From Eutreptiella sp. 'Long Island Sound 2002' (taxonomy: Eukaryota > Euglenozoa > Euglenophyceae > Eutreptiales > Eutreptiaceae), in the NCBI GenBank assembly GCA_964036045.1, contig OZ038379.1:18509017-18573016 (forward strand): a stretch of DNA of 64,000 nt, read 5' to 3'. The number at the start of each line of letters is the position of its first letter. The stretch's first letter is position 1. Below are positions 41,868 through 52,548 of this stretch, in pieces. The notes under the pieces were generated by a model. That model ran no database searches, had not been told where the DNA came from, and worked only from the letters and a program-made list of their open reading frames with translations. The position numbers and the translations under genes were made by a program.

Positions 41868-43483
41868 TCAAAAGTGAGGACGTCAACTACGTCCAAAACA
41901 GCCTGAACTACTTCGATGGGCCAGCCAGGGACTGGGGACTGGACATGAATGTGTCTAAGACCGAAGTCCACGCCAATGGCACAGCCCCCCAAAAAGAGTT
42001 TCTGACACCCAGGGGCTCGGAGTTCCACACGTACAACAAAAAAACGGGTCGCCCGCACGCATGCTATAAATACCTGGGGGTTTCTCTTTTTACTTGCCAC
42101 CAGGCAAAGGGCCTGTTTCACATGCTCAAGGCGGAAATCCAGAGTTATTTTGCCCGGCTCTCTCCCTTGCCTCTTACACTTAGTGAGAAGGTCCGACTGA
42201 CAAACTCTCAGCTGGTCCCGGCACTCGCCTACCGCTTAATCACCCACTCTCTTTCCCCCAACCAGCTCGAGAAGCTTCAGGCACTTATCTGGGCGGGAGT
42301 CGCGTCTCGCAGCATCACACGTCTAGTCCCCCCCAAAGACCGTTTCGCGGCTCGCCCAAAGGGAGGGTTGGGAATGAAGTTCCTACCGCACAGCGTCCAC
42401 GTTGCCACAGTGAACTATGGACTTCGGGCCCTTTGCGGCCTTGCCCCAAAGTCAGTTGGCCCCCTGTACGTCCAGTCTTTACTTAGCTCGAACCAGAGGG
42501 CCTCGGACCCGGTGCAATACTCTTTTATGGACTCCATCCATGCCCTTGGCATATCTTTCCACAGCATAGGCCCGTGGAGACCCACTGCTATTCGGGACCT
42601 AACGCCTGGTACCCAGCTAACCGTTAGGTTCAAGTCAGGACAGGCCACAGGAGAAGTGACCGAGGCCACCTCCAAATGGGCCAACGTCTCGTTCCACGAC
42701 GGGGTCTACTCGGTGGATACCCACACGTCCTACACCATGCACATGCCATGCCACGCTGTCCTGGATTACTCCCGCCCCTCTCAGTTCCAGCTAGTCCCTG
42801 AATTTTTGCGCCCTCAAGAGACCATCCCCGAACCCCCAGCGCCACCGCACAACGCACACGCACTGGGAATCAGCCAACACGGCCATCTCTTCGCTCTGCA
42901 GGCACAACACTACCTAGAGAAGAAGTCTCTCGACGAGTGGGGATGCCACGATGCTGCGGAGGCACTAACCAGGCCGCCGACCCCCGGCCTACAGCGGGTA
43001 TGGCTATATTCCGATGGCTCCTCCGGTGAGTCCGGCCATGCGGCCGCCATCACGGCCTTTCTACCCGACGGTACAACCAGAGTCCTGTGCCTATCCTCAC
43101 CGCATCCCTCTTCTCTGGGTTCGGAGTTCTGGGGGGCGGTAGCAGCCATTCGCTGGATCCACAGGGAACTTTCCCAATACGAAGTATGTTTGTTGATTGA
43201 CAACGAACAGGTGGTGTCCACCCTCCAGAAATGCCAAGCCCGTAGGCCCAGCCCGTTCCAAGACGACACATGGACCGTCGCCGTACACAGCGCCCTACGT
43301 CTCATTACCAACCCCCTCCACATCATGTGGATTAAAGGTCACGCGAATTTTATTGGCACCGAAATCTGCGACCATTTTTCTAAATGGGCAGCTCACAGCC
43401 TGATTTTTACCCCGGACCTCCTCCCCCCCCCCCCCACTGGGCTCAGTGGCGGTACACCACCTGCCTGTCCTCCACAAGTTTAA
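41820..43483 (+). pseudogene. LINE-B RT motif C to RNase H, second frame
   Basis: After the C-run shift: 'AYIDDILIKS' (RT motif C), 'CYKYLGVSLF', a thumb-like region, 'DEWGCHD', then RNase H with 'LYSDGSSGESG', 'EFWGAVAAIRW', 'LIDNEQVV' and 'IMWIKGHANFIGTEICDHF'. The RNase H is complete by motif. A second poly-C run (12 C, near 43425-43436) shifts the frame again. Both frame changes fall in C homopolymers, so slippage or base-calling error is as likely as decay. Confidence 0.9.
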
Positions 43484-43940
43484 GGTACAGCAATTCCGCC
43501 ACCTATTGCCGCGGCATTCCCATAGCAACATAGCGGTCGGCCCCAGCTTCAGCCTGTACAACAAAACTTCCTGGTTTTCGTCCCTGTTTTTCAAACTGGC
43601 GTCCGGGTGCTACAATGTGCACGGGTACCAGTGGAGCAATATGCTCCACAACTACCACTGTTCCAGGTGCGGACAGCACCATCCTTTCGACCCTGTATCA
43701 TGCCTGGCCTTCTGCAAAGCGTTGGACCAGCACGTCCAGGCATACGTCTCCTCCTGGGGAACCCTTTTCAGCCCCATTGTCCTGCACTGGTGGCTCTCTG
43801 GACCCTCAAAAGCTGACCGCAGGAACTTCATGAGAGCTCTGGTACCAAAATCCCTATGGTCCTGCCTCTCCAAGCCGATCCCGGGCTCCACCCGCGCCGA
43901 ACACAGAGCCATGCTTGGCCTAGCCCTGAAGAAAGCGTGA
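43440..43940 (+). pseudogene. LINE-B C-terminal zinc-binding domain, third frame
   Basis: Follows RNase H in a third frame. Key residues are CX2CX2HHPXDPX6C (43659-43715), then WW and 'DRRNFMRALVPKSL', all shared with LINE-A. It probably corresponds to the zf-RVT-like region at the end of many LINE proteins, but the spacing and HHPXDP core differ from what I know. It may bind nucleic acid during target priming. Confidence 0.75.
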
Positions 43941-44727
43941 AGCACCTGGACAAGGCTGTCCACCAAGCACATGATTGGCTATGTTCGAATCCTCTCCCTT
44001 GGGACCCAATACTTTGGGCGCACCCCTCCGACCCTCTCAACCCCTTCTCGGTTTCGCACGGTGCGTTCAGTACCTCCGTCCACATGCCCCCTCGGACCCG
44101 CCCCGTATACCAGCACCCCCCAACTCTCCCCAAAAACGCCTTAAAAAAACCGTCCAAGCCGGCGTCAGCCAAAGCACAACCAACCGCGCGCCGCGCGCCA
44201 AAAAATTCCAAACGCCCGTCCAGCCGCGCACCCGCGCCACGCCCCCCCCCCCCTCGGCCATTCCCCGCCCTCCTCAGCACTCACGCCCACGGCCACCACA
44301 AAAACGCCATCGATCACCACAAACCCACCAGGCCACAATTGTTTGGGCGCCCCCAAAGCGCGCCAAGACCGCTCTCCCCCTCCCACCCCCAAGCTCCAAG
44401 GCACGCTACCGTCAAACACGCCTACCTCTCCCCTCAAGGCCCACCCTTACTAGGTGCCCAGGCCAGTCTGCCCCTGCCCCCCCCCACTCCAACGCCTCCC
44501 GGGACATCCGGAATTTTTTCCGCCCATCCAGCGATTTCTCCTCCTCTCGACCCCTTCAGCCCTCCGCCCCTTCCGGAACCCCCCCCTTCCCCACAGGGTA
44601 AATCAGCGTTCATCTAACGCAACCATCAGAGCAGCCGTGTACATATCTTTATATGTTGATGTAAATACTTTCATTGGGGGACGTCAGCCCCAGAACAAGT
44701 TGATGCGGTTAGGAACATTCAAAAGAA
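43941..44727 (+). other. LINE-B 3' region, Pro-rich frames
   Basis: Two overlapping proline-rich frames (43856-44617 and 43975-44601). One contains SRDIRNFF (44497-44520), resembling a PCNA-interaction box without its Gln. Either a shifted C-terminal tail of the LINE protein or C-rich 3' UTR. Confidence 0.35.
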
Positions 44728-44743
44728 AAGCACTACGAGGTCG
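44728..44743. other. LINE-B target-site duplication, right copy
   Basis: AAGCACTACGAGGTCG, as at 40289-40304. Confidence 0.93.
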
Positions 44744-45045
44744 AGTGCTACCACAAGCAACGCCTTTCGGCGAAGCTCACGAGCGAGAACGGCAGTGGCA
44801 ATGGCAGTGGCAAGGGCAACGCCGGCCAGGATAGTGGCAAGGGCAAGTCCAAAGGCCATGGCAAAGGCCGAGGTGGCAAGGACAAAGGTGGACGAGGAGG
44901 CTCTGACCGCAAGCCGGACAAGGACAAGAACGCAGACCAGTCTGGAGGGAACCACAATCCTACACCAGATGCAAACTCTGAGTCCTCTGGGGGGCAATCA
45001 AACAGGGGACCTACAACCCGTTCCCAGACGCAAGCCCAATCATGA
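44744..45045 (+). pseudogene. gag: G3 Gag C-terminus
   Basis: Completes the CX2CX4HX4C knuckle ('ECYHKQR'), then a Gly/Ser/Lys-rich basic tail, ending at TGA (45043-45045). In phase with 38882-40288 when LINE-B and one TSD are removed. Confidence 0.82.
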
Positions 45046-45229
45046 ACAAGGGACTCAGCGTGCCACCGAAGATGGGGATCATTCAAACTCCCGCAAATGT
45101 TCCTGTTTCGTGCGCATGGCGCGGAAACTGCAGAAGAAGGGGTTTGATCAGACCTGCCCCGCAGAGTTCTGACAGAGACGCTCCGGGGGACCTACAGATC
45201 TGGTGATCTGGGTACGTATCTGTCCTGGG

Positions 45230-46220
45230 GGACGAGAATACCTGGGGGTACTGGATACTGGGGCCAGTACATCTATTGTGGCCAAGAAAATTTGACCTCA
45301 TGGGGACATGAAGAACCTCATGCATACCGCAGCCATCCGCATGGGAAATGGGCACGTGGTGCACAGTTGGGTACTGTGAGGTCGACGTGCCTATGGGATC
45401 AAGGGTCATTGCCCATCGGTTCTACGTGATGGACACCGAAGCCTTCGACTTCGTACTGGGGACCGACTTCTTCGTCGAGCACTCCCAGATTCTATCCCTC
45501 ACGCTGCAAGCACCCTACGTCCTCCTAGTGGACCATGGTGACGGAGGGGAATCTGTACCCCTGGAGCAGTCTGAACGCACGTCCAGCTACCTGAGGGTAT
45601 GCAAGAAGGAGCGTTCTACCATGATGGTCGCCTCCAAAACTGAGGACTATCAGCTCCTTGGGCATGTCTTAGACCAAGGTCTGAAGGAGTTGGGATACTC
45701 CCGGGAAGACCTGAACGTGGAGCTATTCGCCAGCGACAAGCAACATTTCTTGGATCTCTACTGCAGCAAAGGGAAAAATTGCTGCTACACATTTTGCTGG
45801 CCCTCTTTCCGTATGGCCTACTGGAGCTCCAGGTTCAGTGAGCTGGGGAAGGTCCTGACCAAGGTGGCCCTGGAACGTTCCCGTATGGTCCTGTGTTCCC
45901 CCGATTGGGGAGCCAATGAGGTAAATGAGTACTGGCGTACTCTACTGGATAAGCTGACAGTCACCTCCATGCAACTGCCGGACGACGTCATCTACGTGCC
46001 TCTGGGTCGCAAGATGCCCATCGGGAAACGAGGATGGGGCAGCATGCTAAGCGTGGTGGACAGGGGCCTAGGCCCAGTGCCCTGGGTTTATCTGGACCTT
46101 GCTATGGTCCGAGAAATTCAACGTGAGAGCAGCGGCTACACACTGGATGTCCTGAAAAATGCTACGACCTCGAGACGCTGTAGAGACTACTCCTGGGGAA
46201 GACGAATATGTTGTGTCTGA
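45230..46220 (+). pseudogene. pro: G3 protease and methyltransferase-like domain
   Basis: Protease 'GVLDTGASTSIVAKK' (Asp codon 45254-45256) is followed by an in-frame TGA (45293) and a shift into the frame from 45348, which carries 'DFVLGTDFFVEH'. About 45648-46067 encodes the extra domain: 'NVELFASDKQHFLDLY', then 'FCWPSFRMAYW' where G2 has NPPF, and 'SRMVLCSPDWG' where G2 has ILVVPLWDD. The motif is therefore degenerate. The first unit of the tandem duplication starts at 45878, inside this domain. Confidence 0.8.
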
Positions 46221-47276
46221 CACTGTTGCCCGCAACCCCCCCTGCCATGTACCTAATCCTGATGTAGTCTCAGAGAGTGGGCTATCCAAGCTACCCAGCT
46301 CAATACACTCTGATGACGAAACTGAGCATGACGCCTTCTCTGTGCAGACATGCGTGGAGGAAGTGGACAACGCCGAGGACGCTGCCCTACAGAAACCCCT
46401 CCTCTCCATGAGGGGAGAGGAGCCCTTGGACGAGGAGTTGGTCCCCCGATCCAGGCTGAGAAAGTATGTGGACTCCAAGAGGAGGTTGCTGGCGAAAAGG
46501 CTATGCTACGCTAGGCCTACCCGCCGCTCATAGGCGTTGAAGCAAGGGTCTATGGGAGATATCTCCCAACTGAAGGAGGACCTTGAACAGAGGAATACCA
46601 CCTGGCAAAGAGAGGTGGATCTGAAGCTCATGAAGAGCGTTTGGGGTTCCCATGTGAGAACCCCAGAGGAGGACAAACTCTCAGAGGAATGCATACGCGA
46701 ACCCCCTGGAGCGTGCCTATGTTGTCACCGCCTACCTGATACGGTAAAAAGGGACCTTCCATACGCCTACAAAGGGTTGAAGGATACTACCAAGGACGCT
46801 GAGCTGGTTGAGGACCACCCCCCCGCTTGTATACACCAAGGGGCAAGCAATCTCCACTCTGACGAGGACATGGAGGACATGATCAAGCTTTTGGACCCTA
46901 GAGTACCGAAGCTGGTCAGGACCTACTTGGAGGTATTCGGTGAACTGCCCCCTCCAGCTTGATGTGACAAGCTAGTACAGATGGACCTCAAGCTGAAGCC
47001 CGAGTTCGTGGGTCCCAAGATACGTAGGAGACCCTACCCGGCTCCTAAAGAGCAGGCCGATGAGATTGAGCGACAGATACAAGAATGTATTGACGCTGGC
47101 CTGGTCCTGGAGTACAAGGATGGGGACTACCGCCAGCATTGCAGCCCCTGTTTCCTGGTGGCTAACCCTGGGTCTACGCCAAACGGCTGGTAGCGGACAA
47201 TGGAGACCTGAACAAGAAGACGCTGAACCAGTTAGGGTCCATTCCTAATATGGAGTCAACCCTTGAGAAGACAGCT
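45878..47276 (+). repeat. Tandem duplication in G3 Pol, unit 1
   Basis: 1,399 bp, apparently identical to 47277-48675. It covers the second half of the extra domain, the linker to RT and the start of RT. The units abut directly. Confidence 0.93.
46159..47193 (+). pseudogene. G3 Pol linker and start of RT, unit 1
   Basis: One frame with in-frame TAG (46531) and TGA (46960): a linker with 'REPPGACLCCHRLPD', then 'KLVQMDLKLKPEFVGP', 'RRRPYPAPKEQADEIE' and 'HCSPCFLVANPGSTP'. A one-base loss near 47175 then moves the RT to another frame. The same lesions are in unit 2, so they predate the duplication. Confidence 0.75.
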
Positions 47277-48675
47277 TTCCCGTATGGTCCTGTGTTCCCC
47301 CGATTGGGGAGCCAATGAGGTAAATGAGTACTGGCGTACTCTACTGGATAAGCTGACAGTCACCTCCATGCAACTGCCGGACGACGTCATCTACGTGCCT
47401 CTGGGTCGCAAGATGCCCATCGGGAAACGAGGATGGGGCAGCATGCTAAGCGTGGTGGACAGGGGCCTAGGCCCAGTGCCCTGGGTTTATCTGGACCTTG
47501 CTATGGTCCGAGAAATTCAACGTGAGAGCAGCGGCTACACACTGGATGTCCTGAAAAATGCTACGACCTCGAGACGCTGTAGAGACTACTCCTGGGGAAG
47601 ACGAATATGTTGTGTCTGACACTGTTGCCCGCAACCCCCCCTGCCATGTACCTAATCCTGATGTAGTCTCAGAGAGTGGGCTATCCAAGCTACCCAGCTC
47701 AATACACTCTGATGACGAAACTGAGCATGACGCCTTCTCTGTGCAGACATGCGTGGAGGAAGTGGACAACGCCGAGGACGCTGCCCTACAGAAACCCCTC
47801 CTCTCCATGAGGGGAGAGGAGCCCTTGGACGAGGAGTTGGTCCCCCGATCCAGGCTGAGAAAGTATGTGGACTCCAAGAGGAGGTTGCTGGCGAAAAGGC
47901 TATGCTACGCTAGGCCTACCCGCCGCTCATAGGCGTTGAAGCAAGGGTCTATGGGAGATATCTCCCAACTGAAGGAGGACCTTGAACAGAGGAATACCAC
48001 CTGGCAAAGAGAGGTGGATCTGAAGCTCATGAAGAGCGTTTGGGGTTCCCATGTGAGAACCCCAGAGGAGGACAAACTCTCAGAGGAATGCATACGCGAA
48101 CCCCCTGGAGCGTGCCTATGTTGTCACCGCCTACCTGATACGGTAAAAAGGGACCTTCCATACGCCTACAAAGGGTTGAAGGATACTACCAAGGACGCTG
48201 AGCTGGTTGAGGACCACCCCCCCGCTTGTATACACCAAGGGGCAAGCAATCTCCACTCTGACGAGGACATGGAGGACATGATCAAGCTTTTGGACCCTAG
48301 AGTACCGAAGCTGGTCAGGACCTACTTGGAGGTATTCGGTGAACTGCCCCCTCCAGCTTGATGTGACAAGCTAGTACAGATGGACCTCAAGCTGAAGCCC
48401 GAGTTCGTGGGTCCCAAGATACGTAGGAGACCCTACCCGGCTCCTAAAGAGCAGGCCGATGAGATTGAGCGACAGATACAAGAATGTATTGACGCTGGCC
48501 TGGTCCTGGAGTACAAGGATGGGGACTACCGCCAGCATTGCAGCCCCTGTTTCCTGGTGGCTAACCCTGGGTCTACGCCAAACGGCTGGTAGCGGACAAT
48601 GGAGACCTGAACAAGAAGACGCTGAACCAGTTAGGGTCCATTCCTAATATGGAGTCAACCCTTGAGAAGACAGCC
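47277..48675 (+). repeat. Tandem duplication in G3 Pol, unit 2
   Basis: Second copy of the 1,399-bp unit; it continues at 48676 into the rest of RT. Confidence 0.93.
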
Positions 48676-50390
48676 TCGTGCCGCTACACGACGAAGATGG
48701 ACAAGCGAAGTGGACTCTGGCAGATGGACCTGACGCCCAATGCTCAGGAGCTCCTAGCCTTCATCACCCCTCAGGGGACGGTGTTCAAGTGGAAGGTCAT
48801 GCCCTTTGGCGTGGCCAACGCACCCGCTCTTTTTCAAGGGCTGGTGAACAAGATCCTGTCCATCCTACGTCGGAGACCTGTGATACAAGAACTCATATCC
48901 CGAGGCACCCAGATGGAAGCACACATCGACGATGTATGCCTGGGAACGGATACTCTGGGGGATCACCTGATCCTCTTGGGTGAGTTCTTTGCGATCTGCC
49001 AGGATAACCACACCAGACTTGAGCTGGAGAAGTGTGAGTTCATGGAGGGCGCTATGCAGTACCTGGGGTTTGACATTGGCTATGGGTGGTGGACCCCTGC
49101 GGCCTCTAAGGCCAAGCCCCTGATGGATGCTAAGGTACCACATGAAGACCCCAAGAAAGCACTCCATGATCTACGCAGTTTCATTGGGCCCTGCAACTTC
49201 TACCGCCGCCACATCAAGAATTTCACCTACACCAGCGCCATCCTGAAGAACTTCATCAAGAGGAGTCCTACCTGGCGCTCGGGCCCTCAAGAGCAACAAG
49301 CGTTTGACAAGCTCAAGGACAAAGTGGCCAACGCTAAGTGCTCCGGCGTGCATAGAGCACAAAGAGAAATTCTCCTGGTGACTGACGCCAGCAATATGGG
49401 CGGAGGCGGAACGTTGTTCGAGTGGCAAGCACTAGGGAAGGAGGAGTTCGACTCGGCCATTTCCCAATGGGGAACTGATGGGCTGATGGGCTACCCTGAC
49501 GACGAATGGGTCCTGGTTCCCCTGGGCCCGTGGAACTGGAAATAGAACCAGGCCCGGGGTAACTACTCTACCTATGAGCAGGAACTGCTCGCAGGTATGC
49601 TTGTGCTATCCTCACAGTCCCGCTTGTTGGGGAGCAACCCAGTGGTTTGGCTGTGTGACCAAGAACTGGTCCGCACCTTCCAGAAGGGACCCCCCCCTGA
49701 GAAGGCTAAGCTCAGACGCTGGTGGATCTACCTGAGCCAGCTACGGCTCTCAGTACATCATATTCAGGGCGTCAAGAACGAGTGTGCGGACTACATCAGC
49801 TGCAACAACTTTGACGACATGATTGGTGCCAGGTCTGAGGAGCTAGCCAAGGAGACGTTCAGCCGTATGGATGTACACCTGGACCGCAACATGACCATGA
49901 TAAGACCCTTAGATGGACTCAAACAAGTCGAGTACCTCAAGGAGTTTGGGGATATCTACAAACGCCTGGAGAAGCGTCTGGAACCCATCTTGGTCAACCA
50001 GGAACAATGGAAAAGGGAAAAGACCTACCTCTGGCATGAGGACCAGATAGTGGTCCCTAGCAACCGTATCCCGGCACTCCTCAAGTGGACCCATGAGTCT
50101 AGTGGTCATGTTGGAGCGGACTGTACCCTGAGGCTGTTCAAGCAGTGGTTCCACTCTACCTGGAGTGACGATCAGCTGCGGAAAACCCTCCAGCCCATTG
50201 TGGACAAGTGCCCGTGTTGGTCCTGCAAACCTTGGCATATCAGGGTCAGAGGTCTCTTTTTGACCCTTCCAGTCCCGCACTGTGCCAACAGTGTTCTCTA
50301 CGTGGACTACACGGGGATGCCCAAATTCGGGGGCTATGATTTCGCCCTAGTGGTAACCTGTGGGCTGACCAGGTTTACCAGGGTGTTCCC
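48598..50390 (+). pseudogene. pol: G3 RT, RNase H and integrase N-terminus
   Basis: RT: 'KMDKRSGLWQMDLTPNAQ', 'FKWKVMPFGVANAPALFQ', 'AHIDDVCLG' (HIDD instead of Y[VI]DD) and 'MQYLGFDIG'. RNase H: 'LLVTDASNMGGGG', then TAG (49543) where the frame suggests Trp, then 'NYSTYEQELLAG' and 'WLCDQELVRTF'. The integrase zinc region ('HESSGHVGAD' and 'CPCWSC') and the first catalytic Asp ('LYVDYTGMPK') follow. The protein is cut at 'TRVFP' by a MITE (50391-50828) and continues in phase at 50829. Confidence 0.87.
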
Positions 50391-50828
50391 AAGGTTCGGA
50401 ATCGGTTTTACTAATTAATCGGATAATTGGATGAATTGGATTAATTGGGTCTGATGTGACAAATAATCGGTAAAACTGATTATTTTCAAAACTGGTATAA
50501 ACCAATTAATCGGACAAGTTATGTATGAAAAAGAAATATTTTGTTGATACACCATGAAATGTTTCTTATCAAAAACCAGAGGATTTTGCAAAATCACAGG
50601 CAATTTGGGATAAAGGTCAAAGGTTTAGCATGTCTTTCACCTCTCTTTTCCTGTTTACTATCCCTTAGGTAAAGGTTCACGGCTTCTCCGCAATAATTGC
50701 ATTTTGTAGAGACAACAATCGAAAATGACCGATTATTTTTATGTCATATAATCGGAATAATTGGTTATTTTTGTAGAAATAAATAAAAACAATTGGTTAT
50801 TTTTGCATGAAACCAATTCCGAACCTTA
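50391..50828. mobile_element. 438-bp terminal-inverted-repeat MITE in G3 integrase
   Basis: Ends are AAGGTTCGGAATCGGTTT and the reverse complement of AAGGTTCGGAATTGGTTT (17/18 match), flanked by 9-bp duplications GGTGTTCCC (50382-50390 and 50829-50837). AT-rich, no coding capacity, with many internal AATCGG/AATTGG motifs. A 9-bp TSD suggests mobilisation by a Mutator-like transposase. Excision in silico restores the integrase frame. Confidence 0.92.
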
Positions 50829-51963
50829 GGTGTTCCCATGCACTAAACACATCACCGGCGAGGAGACCATCAAAATACTCCTGGAGGAGGGGTTCTGTGT
50901 CTATAGGGCACCCAAAGGGATTAGCTCAGACAAAGACGTCCGAGTACGCTCCGACACTGGCTGGTACAAGAGAGTCCTGAGGTCCCTCAATGTCCAGGTG
51001 TCAGCGGGGATGCCCTACACTCATACGAGTAACCCCCTACGTGAGCGACAGATACGAGTTCTGAAAGAGAGCGCGAGGATATGGTGCAAGACTGAGCGCA
51101 CCAAAGACTGGGTGAGACTACTCCCCATCATATGCCTCATGATGAACTCCCAAGAGAGGTCAGGTACTGGCTATTCGCCCCATGAGCTGTTCATGGGACG
51201 ACCTGCATGGTTCCTACATGCTCCTTGGACTGAGGATTCCTACCTCACTGTGGGTAAGTGGGTGAAGCAGCAACAAGACAAGGTGGACAAGGCCAGGAGT
51301 ATGCTCCAGAGAGTGAGGGAGCTCCAGTGGAACAAGAAGAACAAGCACCGGGTGCCTGCCTCCTATCAAGAGGGAGAGTGGGTGCTGGTGCACCACAGTC
51401 GGCTACCCGCCTGGCCTGGCTCCACCAGCGGTGACCCCTACTTTGAGCCCTACAGGATCCTGTCTGTGGATGGTCACCGCATCACAGTGCGGTGTTCTCC
51501 TCGAATAGGAGGGACCCCGGTGTGCGCTGCTCAACAGCTCAAGCGCTACTATGACCCAGAGGACCTCTGTGGGGAAGAATGGGAACTAAACGACGAGGAG
51601 ATTGCCGCTTTGGACCTACAGGGCGCTGCCAGCCCAATGGAAGTTGAAGGAGAACTCCCCAACATGAATGCCGACGAGATGGCTAAGAAAGCCTTCTACC
51701 TGGTGAAGTCGGTTATCCGACACGTCTATTGCCAAGGGTGGCAATTCCTCACCCTCTGGGAAGGGTTTGGAGTTGAAGAAGCTATCTGGGAACCCTTTTC
51801 TGCCTTCGTGCTTCCTCAGGGACGCCTGAATTCTGTTCTGGTAGACTACTTGTCCCAGAACAACCTAGGAGATTTGCTGAGGCTCGTTGAGACACTTGCT
51901 TCCAGAGGAAGCCTAGGGACTGAACCCTTCCTATACCTGCCTCTTTGTGTGTGTGTGTGCTGA
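50829..51963 (+). pseudogene. int: G3 integrase C-terminus and chromodomain
   Basis: Continues integrase after the MITE: 'VRVRSDTGWYKRVLR' near the second catalytic Asp and 'NPLRERQIRVLKES' with the Glu; then 'GTGYSPHELFMGRP', the SH3-like 'EGEWVLVHHS' region, and a chromodomain ('QFLTLWEGFGVEEAIWEP'). The frame ends in a (TG)n tract that encodes Cys-Val repeats before TGA at 51961, so the true end may have been altered by that microsatellite. Confidence 0.85.
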
Positions 51964-52548
51964 TCCTGAGGACCTATGAGCAAGCTGCAGAAATGGTGTG
52001 CTAATTTTACCCAAGTCTGCACCCTTGCTCAACCCGGCGGATGTCTTTACACGGTGCCATGGGGTACGCCCCAGGTCTCTCCGCCCCTAGGTGCCCGATT
52101 TCTGTGCTGGCACCAGACTTCTTTGGGGGAGTACCCAGCGATAACCCCAAGGTATTGGTTTGCCTACCTACCTGCATACTACAGGGGAGGGGTGGCCAAA
52201 AGCTAAGAGGCATGAAAATGCCTGTTTGCCACACGGCCAAAAACGTAAACTACCACCAAAAACCCTGATAAAGTTTTCAGGAAACAGGCAGGACAGTGAC
52301 ACACCCACTACAGGTCCTACACTCACCACATTGGCACCAACCTTCGAAGGGTGAGCGAGCGCTGTGCTCAAGCTCTCACCCAGGCTTACCACTCCTACAC
52401 TCACACGCTACTTGGTGTTGTTGAGGAAGAGGTCCCAGGCCCTAGTGGCCCACCTGTGAAAGTAAAAGACAACACAGCGCTTCTAAGCGAGTGTCGCCTA
52501 ACAGGGACGTCACTACACGTTTCCCTGTCAGGGCTGGGAGGGAAGGAG
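51964..52548 (+). other. G3 3' non-coding region and polypurine tract
   Basis: No supported gene. The last 18 bases (52531-52548, GGGCTGGGAGGGAAGGAG) are the polypurine tract, directly before the LTR start TGCACT. Confidence 0.75.

Larger units (their letters stand above)
40305..44727 (+). mobile_element. LINE-B: 5'-truncated APE-type LINE inserted in the G3 Gag zinc knuckle
   Basis: 4.4 kb between 16-bp TSDs. It begins within the last ~55 residues of the endonuclease and ends in an A-rich stretch (CAAAAGAAAA). 5' truncation and a long TSD are typical of target-primed reverse transcription. Confidence 0.93.

Noticed and set aside
43856-44617. Pro-rich frames as an independent host gene
   Set aside because: They lie within the LINE-B TSDs, overlap each other in two frames, and are C-rich low complexity.
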